64,000 bases of DNA from IMG/VR virus record IMGVR_UViG_3300020154_000003, positions 248,001 to 312,000 of that record, one strand, 5' to 3'. The translations under genes were made by a program, and so were the position numbers. Position 1 is the first letter of the stretch. The number at the start of each line of letters is the position of its first letter. Positions 1 through 5,450 of this stretch are shown one piece after another. This DNA comes from a virus. Under the pieces are notes generated by a model. It did not search any database, was not told the origin of the DNA, and saw only the letters and a program-made list of their open reading frames with translations.

Positions 1-6
1 TATTCA

Positions 7-37
7 AATATACGCAAACCAGAGGAAAATGTTACAA
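7..37 (-). promoter_or_regulatory. early-type promoter pointing out of the left edge
   Basis: In the leftward sense the site reads TTGTAAC, exactly 16 bases, CGTATATT, continuing as TTG, so the -10 region is TATATTTG and matches the Bacteroidota -7 consensus TAnnTTTG. Spacing is identical to ten other sites in this window. It should drive a leftward gene lying to the left of the window. Confidence 0.65.
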
Positions 38-53
38 AAAAGGCTACTTTTTT
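36..53 (-). terminator. weak A/T hairpin after the first small gene
   Basis: AAAAAAG, loop GCTA, CTTTTTT forms a hairpin 12 bases past the end of the leftward ORF at 65-247. It ends in a T run in both directions. The stem has only one G-C pair, so the call is tentative. It overlaps the -35 part of the outgoing promoter. Confidence 0.35.
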
Positions 54-64
54 ATCATCCTGAA

Positions 65-247
65 TTAAGGATGGAGGTAGTAAACAAGGGTGTTAAAGAC
101 AAGAAATGCAGCACCGAATGCTACTAGTATTGAAACCACTATTGAAATTTTTAACGCCCTTGCCCTTGCTTTATTTTTTGCGATCTCCTTCCTCACGTTT
201 CTTTTCAATAAATTGGTATAATAAGATGAACAGGATAAGAGTGACAT
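65..247 (-). CDS. small single-pass membrane protein, unknown function
   Basis: A 60-residue ORF with a basic N-terminal half (residues about 15-32, rich in K and R) followed by one hydrophobic segment (about 33-57). This predicts an inner-membrane protein with the basic end in the cytoplasm. The sense strand upstream carries CTATTTATAAG (280-287 region), one base away from the GTATTTAT word found before late genes further right. No family is recognised. It could be a holin-like or host-takeover membrane peptide, but nothing in the sequence decides this. Confidence 0.5.
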   Translation of the reverse strand: MSLLSCSSYYTNLLKRNVRKEIAKNKARARALKISIVVSILVAFGAAFLVFNTLVYYLHP

Positions 248-292
248 AAAAGCTAATGAATAGGTTTATAAACATTCTTATAAATAGTAAAA

Positions 293-347
293 GTTTTAGG
301 CAAGTGCATCGACCATTTGGGTTCGCAGCAATGGTCTTGCCTAAAAC
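293..347. ncRNA. long two-part stem-loop (11 bp + 7 bp)
   Basis: GTTTTAGGCAA (293-303) pairs perfectly with TTGCCTAAAAC (337-347). Inside it, after a 7-base bulge on the 5' side, GACCATT (311-317) pairs with AATGGTC (330-336), leaving a 12-base loop. The two helices abut without a gap on the 3' side. Read leftward, the stem is followed by TTTTACTATTTAT, so it could be the 3' end of the leftward structured RNA described at 373-1826. Read rightward it sits just before a terminator hairpin. Confidence 0.5.
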
Positions 348-350
348 ATA

Positions 351-375
351 ACTGAGAGTTTCTCAGTTTTTCTTT
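351..375 (+). terminator. intrinsic terminator, rightward
   Basis: ACTGAGA, loop GTT, TCTCAGT followed by TTTTCTTT. A perfect 7-bp stem with a T run only in the rightward sense. It lies 3 bases after the stem-loop at 293-347, so any rightward transcript covering that element would end here. Confidence 0.55.
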
Positions 376-592
376 AAATAGTAACCCACGCCTTAATAGT
401 ATAGGTTCGGTTCTTACTCTGTTCGAGCACTGAGTTTTTCAGAACCTACGACTGTTTGTACATCTGCCAGTACGACCCACAGACAAATTACTGGCATCAT
501 GGTATTCCAATGGCTCTCACGTTCGCCAATCCTCTCTTCCCTCTCTTTTGCTTGGCCATCATGACGATGGTTTTCATTCTGACAAGGATCAA

Positions 593-650
593 GGTCGCTA
601 CAATACTTACGGGTTTGTAGGGCATATTGCAAGCCCCTTGCAACACGACC
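593..650. ncRNA. three-way junction A within the structured block
   Basis: Closing helix GGTCG (593-597) with CGACC (646-650). Helix two CTACAA (598-603) with TTGTAG (615-620). Helix three TTGCAAG (627-633), loop CCC, CTTGCAA (637-643). The first and second helices abut directly. On the leftward strand helix three gains U-G and A-U pairs at 626/644 and 625/645. Rightward it is followed by GAGTTTTTTTAG, so a terminator reading is also possible. Confidence 0.55.
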
Positions 651-1065
651 GAGTTTTTTTAGAGATAGATAGAAATGCTTACTTATGTGTTCAAGTTCGG
701 CATCCCCGTGTGGCAGCTTTGCAATCCGTACTTCACGATGAATGAGACCGTGGAGCAAAGTTTTCTCTTTAAGTCGCTAACCATGCGACAGCCAGTCTTA
801 TTTTCAATGTCACGATCTAAAGGATGTTTAACAGTCGATCTTAATGGGTATTTCAAGGTTCCTGACTTCATCCACTACTACGAACCCTTTTTCGTAACCA
901 TGACATTCAAAAAAACAGCAACTACACAGAAGGTTTTTTAATGTTGTTTCACTCAATCAGCAGCTATACAACTGTGTAGTCCCTTACGTTATCCCCCTTA
1001 TCATCAGTGTGGCCACACGGATTTACGGTTGGTTCCCATATCAGTTTACCGTTCAAAAATCATTA

Positions 1066-1164
1066 TGTTGTGATCAGCCATCGAGTACTTTTATCCACCA
1101 ACGCCACTCTATGTATTGGCGCACAACTTTGGCTGGCTATGGTCACCATCTTAAAATCACAACA
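1066..1164. ncRNA. three-way junction B within the structured block
   Basis: Closing helix TGTTGTGAT (1066-1074) with ATCACAACA (1156-1164), 9 bp. It abuts CAGCCA (1075-1080) paired with TGGCTG (1130-1135), which encloses CGCCA (1102-1106) with TGGCG (1117-1121). The third arm is ATGG (1139-1142) with CCAT (1146-1149). All pairs are Watson-Crick. Confidence 0.55.
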
Positions 1165-1330
1165 TTAAATAACATGTGGTCAGGGATTATGGCATCTCGC
1201 TTGCAGTGCCAAACTTGCGGATAATCCTCCCCTCCACAATGAGATAATAAATTGACGAATGATCGAGATTTATATAGCCGCGAAGTAGAACAACGCTCTC
1301 TTTCTGTGCTGCGCATTTATCGCCAATTTA

Positions 1331-1372
1331 AAATAAAAAATTAAGTCTCATCACTACAGTTGTAATGAGATT
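1331..1372 (-). terminator. possible leftward terminator inside the structured block
   Basis: In the leftward sense a stem of ATCTCAT/ATGAGAC type (1365-1372 with 1344-1351, one mismatch) is followed by TTAATTTTTTATTTT. It would end a transcript begun at 1826 after about 495 nt. Alternatively it is an internal hairpin of a longer RNA, because the next helix (1320-1330 with 1248-1258) starts at once. Confidence 0.4.
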
Positions 1373-1729
1373 GTCGTAACTTCCTCTTACTTTCTTCAGA
1401 GCGAGATTTAATATGATCAGAGCGTACTCGCGAAGGAGCGACACATTTAAGCGTTCTAAGACCAGTACCGAAGTACCGACCCAATGAGTAATCACATTAC
1501 GAAACCAACTTTACCAACTTACTGTACGCATACACAGGTGTCATTACTCTGTTTACCAATGTGTGTCGGTGAGCCTCTGCAGCGAGACCCTTGGCTTAAT
1601 TTCTATTTTTTCAAAGAACAATGAGGTGCAGGAAGGTCGGTTATGCCTCCTTTTTCCAATACGTACATTTAAACGTTCATCCTGCAAACCTTGCAGTAAC
1701 CACACCTCCAACCCTATAGGAGTTGTTTG

Positions 1730-1819
1730 TAGGGGTGAGAGGATTCGAACCTCCACTCTTCGGGGCTTCAGTAATGCAACCACAGCCCCGATGTTTTATC
1801 CAGTTAAACTACCTCCCCT
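1730..1819 (-). tRNA. tRNA-like element with abnormal anticodon arm
   Basis: The leftward strand shows a clear T arm (GGAGG, TTCGAAT, CCTCT at about 1738-1754), a D arm (GTTT...AAAC with the GG of the D loop) and an acceptor stem AGGGGAG/CACCCCT with one A-A mismatch; no CCA is encoded. The anticodon arm is not canonical: CGGGGCT pairs with AGCCCCG (7 bp) and leaves a 16-base loop in place of 5 bp plus 7 bases, so no anticodon can be assigned. There is also one extra base between acceptor and D stems. At 90 nt it is as long as a class II tRNA, but no variable-arm stem can be drawn. It may be a decayed tRNA or a tRNA-mimicking domain of the larger RNA. The promoter -10 at 1833-1840 lies 13 bases upstream. 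Confidence 0.5.
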
Positions 1820-1832
1820 GTAATCATATGCA

Positions 1833-1863
1833 ATTATACGGAGAATAATGTGAATTGTTCACA
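1833..1863 (-). promoter_or_regulatory. early-type promoter for the tRNA-like element and structured RNA
   Basis: Leftward sense: TGTGAAC, 16 bases, CGTATAAT. The predicted start is near 1826, seven bases before the tRNA-like 5' end, with no protein start codon in between. It overlaps the stop of the small ORF at 1864-1971. Confidence 0.65.
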
Positions 1864-1971
1864 CTATTCAATCTTTTTTCGACAAAATTCTTTATTCGCT
1901 TTTTTCTTTTTGTCAGGGACAACCATAGGTTTGGGCATGATATTAGTTTCACGACTAATTTTTTTAGCCAT
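1864..1971 (-). CDS. very small lysine-rich protein, unknown
   Basis: A 35-residue leftward ORF starting MAKKISRETN and ending in a K-rich tail (KKKKANKEFCRKKIE). It begins 38 bases after the stop of the upstream gene at 2010-2240, and its stop codon overlaps the -35 part of the promoter at 1833-1863. The strongly basic composition would suit nucleic-acid binding. No family is recognised, and with this length it could be chance, but its position as last gene of a tight leftward run supports it. Confidence 0.45.
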   Translation of the reverse strand: MAKKISRETNIMPKPMVVPDKKKKANKEFCRKKIE

Positions 1972-2009
1972 CTTAAGTCTGTCCAAATTCGTTATGGTTT
2001 TCTTCGTTT

Positions 2010-2240
2010 TCAAAATCCTATAAATCTATATACTGGAAGTACTGTAAATTGGGAATGTTGCCACCTCTCCGAATTCTCAGCATGAGCCAAAGCCTCTTCC
2101 ACCGTATCAAACTCCTGTTCTTCACGATAATCAGGGCCGTAATTATTCCCTGAAGGATCGGTTAAAGTTAATGTAAATGAACCATTTATTGAGGTTTCAA
2201 TCAGAAACACTAAACGATATTTTGTTACTAAACGCTTCAT
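2010..2240 (-). CDS. small protein with beta-strands and a C-terminal helix, unknown
   Basis: 76 residues. The N-terminal half is predicted beta (YRLVFLIE, SFTLTLTD), followed by an acidic helix (FDTVEEALAHAENSE). This strand-strand-helix layout recurs in short phage accessory proteins, but no named family can be assigned. It lies 5 bases from its upstream neighbour and so is part of the same leftward unit as the RNA ligase. Confidence 0.65.
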   Translation of the reverse strand: MKRLVTKYRLVFLIETSINGSFTLTLTDPSGNNYGPDYREEQEFDTVEEALAHAENSERWQHSQFTVLPVYRFIGF

Positions 2241-2245
2241 AACTA

Positions 2246-2467
2246 TTAATTAAGTATGACAAAAATCAATGCTTTCGGGTTATATACATTATAACACCAA
2301 TCAATTACTGGCTGTTTCGTTATCCAGTACATCTGTGTTGTTTTCAGATTCGCTTTGCGAAACTCCATGAGCAATTCAAGATCACCGAAGCCTGATTCAA
2401 ACAGGACTTCGTGTGATATTAAAGATGACTTCAAATCTTCGATATTAGCTGGTTCAATATGTTCCAT
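2246..2467 (-). CDS. small hypothetical protein
   Basis: 73 residues, acidic helical N-terminus (MEHIEPANIEDLKSSL) and a hydrophobic C-terminus (ALIFVILN). It is 9 bases downstream of the RNA ligase and most likely cotranscribed with it. No motif is recognised. Confidence 0.6.
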   Translation of the reverse strand: MEHIEPANIEDLKSSLISHEVLFESGFGDLELLMEFRKANLKTTQMYWITKQPVIDWCYNVYNPKALIFVILN

Positions 2468-2476
2468 AACTTTATT

Positions 2477-3556
2477 TTATAAATCGTCATCACTATTATT
2501 AATAAATGGCTTACACCATTTTGGTCTCACAAGAGGCCAAATGTTTCTGCTAATGTCCTTCCCATCCATAAGACTGAACACCAGCTTGGAGTTAGTGCAA
2601 TTCTTAAACACATATTCTGCCATTTCCTTTCTTGAAGAAAAGTTTTGTAACATGACTTCACGGTGTTCCAACATAGCACGTTCGTGGACTTCATTGAATC
2701 GATCCGTAAGTTCTTGCACAGTCTTTTTGATGAACTGGTCAAATTCATCAGGTGTTCTATCCAATAATTCATCGAATGATTTTCCATCTCTCAAATGCTC
2801 CCATACAATCACATTCGAAACGTTAGTTACGATGCTATGCAAACGGCAGTATTCTTCGAACTTCATTTTCACTCTGAATCCGTTGATGAACTTAGCAATA
2901 TATCCTTCACGGTTGGAGTCCTGCACATCCCTTACTTTTTCAAGGTCAGTAAACCCATCGTATCTTTTAACAACTTCAAAACCGATCTCTTCCAAAGGCA
3001 AGTCATTTCCAGTGGTATTGTCAATTACTGCCAACAATACCAGATCATCCTTCCCAAAGTAATCGCAGACAATCCTGTTTTCAGGATAGATGATTTCGAA
3101 CAGATATGTCGCACCTTTGTTCAACTTCTCAAAAGTGTGCTGGTATCTTTCGTACAGAACCTTGTTTGCGTGTTTAGCCTGATCGCTCTCAAAGCTTCCT
3201 CTGGAAGCGATATAAGGCTTGCCATTCAACCAATACAAAATACCCAACGAACCGTCCATCTTTTCGTATAGTTCGAAAGGAAGTGCAGGAATCTGCTCTG
3301 GTGTGTGTTCCTCATAATTGAAAAACTTGATGAATGGTCTAGCGACAATATTCATCTCACCATCAAGGATTAGTCCCCGTGTAAGCAAAGTGATCTCGTT
3401 CCACAATCTTTCGAATTGGGCCTTACGGGTATAGTTGTAGATGTACAGGTCTGCGTTAGGGTGTTTTTGCACCATGACGTATTCCTGAGCCAACATTTCC
3501 TTAAGTAATTCCTTATTCATATTATATACAGCTAGAAACTCACCCGATTTTGCCAT
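2477..3556 (-). CDS. rnlA: RNA ligase, T4 Rnl1 type
   Basis: An ATP-dependent RNA ligase that would reseal broken RNA, in T4 typically tRNA cut by host anticodon nucleases. From the chosen ATG (359 aa; T4 Rnl1 has 374) the nucleotidyltransferase motifs appear in order: motif I K99 in EKMDGS, RG at 119-120, motif III FEIIYP at 153-158, motif IV EGYI at 217-220 and motif V KMKFEEY near 230. The N-terminal block with NYTRKAQ and ARPFIKFFN matches the Rnl1 adenylylation-domain entry. The open frame extends three codons further to a TTG at 3565, and a second ATG at 3520 (MNKELLKEM) is an equally good start. Neighbours are short unknown proteins. Other possible RNA-repair enzymes occur further right (15884, 19700, 21473, 23622). 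Confidence 0.9.
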   Translation of the reverse strand: MAKSGEFLAVYNMNKELLKEMLAQEYVMVQKHPNADLYIYNYTRKAQFERLWNEITLLTRGLILDGEMNIVARPFIKFFNYEEHTPEQIPALPFELYEKMDGSLGILYWLNGKPYIASRGSFESDQAKHANKVLYERYQHTFEKLNKGATYLFEIIYPENRIVCDYFGKDDLVLLAVIDNTTGNDLPLEEIGFEVVKRYDGFTDLEKVRDVQDSNREGYIAKFINGFRVKMKFEEYCRLHSIVTNVSNVIVWEHLRDGKSFDELLDRTPDEFDQFIKKTVQELTDRFNEVHERAMLEHREVMLQNFSSRKEMAEYVFKNCTNSKLVFSLMDGKDISRNIWPLVRPKWCKPFINNSDDDL

Positions 3557-3568
3557 CGGGGTCAAAAT

Positions 3569-3853
3569 TTATTTTTTTAGTATTGAAAAGCCCTTTTGCT
3601 TCATTTTTGTGGTATATTGCTCAAACGGGACAACCACGATGTCGATATAAGCGTCAATAATTGACACAGGTAAACTTCTCATGGTCGCTGACTTGCCCAA
3701 CCAGATTTTATTGATCTCGTCCAAGCCGATCAATTCAACATACTGCGCGAAATTCCCATCTTTCTTTTTTCGGTAGAGCACATCTTTTACTTTTAATTCA
3801 TATCCCATTGATTGGTATTGTGTTACCAGTACTTTCGTTTTGAATGGTGTCAT
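3569..3853 (-). CDS. hypothetical protein
   Basis: 94 residues, mostly predicted beta with a basic block VLYRKKKDG and a basic C-terminus (KMKQKGFSILKK). It ends 12 bases before the RNA ligase ATG, so the two are probably translated from one mRNA started at 4159-4189. No family recognised. Confidence 0.65.
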   Translation of the reverse strand: MTPFKTKVLVTQYQSMGYELKVKDVLYRKKKDGNFAQYVELIGLDEINKIWLGKSATMRSLPVSIIDAYIDIVVVPFEQYTTKMKQKGFSILKK

Positions 3854-3887
3854 CTTGCACTCCCCGCAGTTTAGAAAATCATGTAAT

Positions 3888-4136
3888 TTATTCGAACATT
3901 TTTAATTGTTTTGATTGATCAGTGTAAAGTTTCTCAATGGTGATTATCCTATCCAGCAACTCATTGGCATCCTCATTACCAGTTGTAATGAAATGTCTGT
4001 CAGCCTTTAATAGAAGTTCCCGTGGCGTATTCTTAATTAAGAAATCATATCTCCGCTTGATTTTGCTCGACAACGTGGCCTGTAGTTCCAACGTTTTAGT
4101 GTATTGTTTCAGCAAATCTACTCCGTACTGTTTCAT
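3888..4136 (-). CDS. small helical protein, unknown
   Basis: 82 residues, almost wholly predicted alpha-helical, with alternating charges suggesting a coiled coil (residues about 5-35 and 55-80). First gene of the leftward unit that leads through 3569 to the RNA ligase. The promoter at 4159-4189 ends 22 bases before the ATG, and the word GTATTTAT also occurs 5 bases before the ATG. Confidence 0.65.
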   Translation of the reverse strand: MKQYGVDLLKQYTKTLELQATLSSKIKRRYDFLIKNTPRELLLKADRHFITTGNEDANELLDRIITIEKLYTDQSKQLKMFE

Positions 4137-4158
4137 AATAAATAAATACCCACCATCA

Positions 4159-4189
4159 AATATACGTGTATTTTGTAAATAAGTTACAA
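4159..4189 (-). promoter_or_regulatory. early-type promoter
   Basis: Leftward sense TTGTAAC, 16 bases, CGTATATT, continuing TTG: the -10 region TATATTTG fits the Bacteroidota TAnnTTTG box. It sits between the terminator at 4191-4218 and the gene starting at 4136. Confidence 0.75.
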
Positions 4190-4190
4190 A

Positions 4191-4218
4191 AAAAGGGTGA
4201 TATTGCTATCACCCTTTT
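4191..4218 (-). terminator. intrinsic terminator after rIIB
   Basis: GGGTGATA, loop TTGC, TATCACCC, flanked by A and T runs, so it can act in both directions. It closes the rIIA/rIIB unit 28 bases after the rIIB stop and directly abuts the next promoter. Confidence 0.8.
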
Positions 4219-4246
4219 CACAAACAGTACAGAAACAAACAGTATT

Positions 4247-5413
4247 TTATTGGTTCAGGATGGTATTCAAATCAACCAATCTGGATTCAAGTATCTTTTT
4301 GTAATCAAGCTGATTGGGTGCCGATCTCACTCCATTATTTTCTGCTTGTTGGATAGCATCCAGATCACGCTCAACCTGTTCCTTCTCATATGCTGAGTAG
4401 TCGGTTTCGAAGTATGGTTGTTCAAGCACGTCAAAATGAGTACCCTTTTCGTCCTTCGATACATTCAGGACAGCATACGGATAGTATTCAGCAGTCCTCA
4501 TTTTTGTTGACTCGCTGCTCGGAACGTGAATGACATGTGCTGGATTCACGAGTACCATCAATACGGTCTCACCTTGATTGTAGAACCATTTCACATATGG
4601 TGTTGAACCAACGTGTAAACCATTTGAACTACATTCAACCGTATGAGGTTCAAACTGGCGTTCCTTCCTAACTGCTTCTCCCAACATGATTCGGGTTGTG
4701 CCGTTATGCTTGTCGGTATAGACAACTTTATCGGTAGCAGCGTCAATTTTATCAAATAGATCAGATAGGTTACCAACAAATTTAACGTTCTCGTTCAGAT
4801 CAGGGATGACACTATCATCAAGAACGGAATTCATGACGATGTAGGTGTTCTTCGTAGTATCTCTCAATACTGAATAGTTCTTCGGAGATTTTTTGTTCAG
4901 CTTAACCCTCTTATACTTTTCCTGAACATATGCGACCAATTCCGCATCCATCGAGTTTTGGAGTGTTTTCACAACTTTGTAAGCAATGAAATATCCATTA
5001 TCAGTAATGGCGAACTGATATTGCTGCAGAAAATCAAATAACGTTTGGCGAATCTTCACATCTGGATTTAGCATGAGCAACTTCCAAAAATTGACCAGTG
5101 CTTCTGTGGGGAAGTTGTTGTCAATGTATTCCAAAAACGTGTTTACAAGTACTTCAGGAATCGGTTCATTGAAACCTTTCAGGAAGTATTGATCGTTTTC
5201 AGTTTCCAGAAAACCATGTACGACTGCTCGATACATGCGATTTAGACTAGTCAGAAGCGTATTCAATTCTCTTTCACCACCCCTCTTAGCTTCCAGCGCA
5301 AGTTTGAAGAATTCATCGGCCTGAGCCTTCTCTTCAAAGCTTTTTTGGTAAACATTACCATCAATCAAGAGATTGACTACTTTACCAATTTTATTTGCTA
5401 CGATTGTCGCCAT
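4247..5413 (-). CDS. rIIB: rIIB-like protein
   Basis: 388 residues; T4 rIIB is 312. Conserved blocks in the order seen in T4 rIIB are LFDFLQQYQFAITDNGYF followed by AYKVV (about 143-168), CSSNGLHVGS (about 278-287), a V-x-V-x-P hydrophobic run and KMRT near residue 326. In T4, rIIA and rIIB act together at the inner membrane in lysis timing and in tolerance of lambda RexAB exclusion; the molecular activity is still debated. Here it directly follows rIIA, with a separate promoter (5453-5483) at the rIIA stop and a terminator after it. Family assignment rests on these motifs alone. Confidence 0.85.
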   Translation of the reverse strand: MATIVANKIGKVVNLLIDGNVYQKSFEEKAQADEFFKLALEAKRGGERELNTLLTSLNRMYRAVVHGFLETENDQYFLKGFNEPIPEVLVNTFLEYIDNNFPTEALVNFWKLLMLNPDVKIRQTLFDFLQQYQFAITDNGYFIAYKVVKTLQNSMDAELVAYVQEKYKRVKLNKKSPKNYSVLRDTTKNTYIVMNSVLDDSVIPDLNENVKFVGNLSDLFDKIDAATDKVVYTDKHNGTTRIMLGEAVRKERQFEPHTVECSSNGLHVGSTPYVKWFYNQGETVLMVLVNPAHVIHVPSSESTKMRTAEYYPYAVLNVSKDEKGTHFDVLEQPYFETDYSAYEKEQVERDLDAIQQAENNGVRSAPNQLDYKKILESRLVDLNTILNQ

Positions 5414-5450
5414 TTTATTATTTTTATAAATTTGTTACAAAGTTACTGCT

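Larger units (their letters stand above)
373..1826 (-). ncRNA. candidate large structured non-coding RNA block
   Basis: About 1.45 kb with no credible protein gene: all ORFs are short, overlap each other on both strands and have no recognisable content. Local G+C is higher than in neighbouring genes (27 of 60 bases at 601-660, 28 of 60 at 1081-1140, against 19 of 60 at 5461-5520 inside rIIA). Perfect or near-perfect helices are dense: 402-408/442-448, 465-472/489-496, 593-650 (three-way junction), 717-722/755-760, 773-777/785-789, 921-929/972-980, 1066-1164 (three-way junction), 1184-1190/1221-1227, 1248-1258/1320-1330, 1486-1492/1543-1549 and 1682-1687/1691-1696. The early-type promoter at 1833-1863 would start a leftward transcript near 1826, entering the tRNA-like element first. 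Some helices (1248-1330, 625-645, 877-898) gain G-U pairs only on the leftward strand, others (556-571, 731-755, 1183-1228) only on the rightward strand, so the strand is favoured but not proven. A possible terminator at 1331-1372 may divide it. Established phage RNAs of this style are GOLLD and ROOL; I cannot show homology to either. Confidence 0.5.

Noticed and set aside
646-660. T run after junction A as a definite rightward terminator.
   Set aside because: Possible, but it would end a transcript with no identified promoter, and the junction fits a leftward RNA equally well; left as an alternative only.
414-1824. Several ORFs of 60-115 codons on both strands (for example 414-758 -, 675-941 +, 1009-1224 +, 1553-1783 -, 1563-1823 +).
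   Set aside because: They overlap each other in opposite frames, have no recognisable domains, atypical composition for this phage, and run straight through the helices and the tRNA-like element.
1855-2085. Rightward 76-residue ORF rich in F.
   Set aside because: It is the antisense of the small genes 1864-1971 and 2010-2240 and has no promoter.
2355-3271. Long rightward ORFs of 235 and 158 codons.
   Set aside because: Antisense shadows of the RNA ligase gene, which has complete catalytic motifs.
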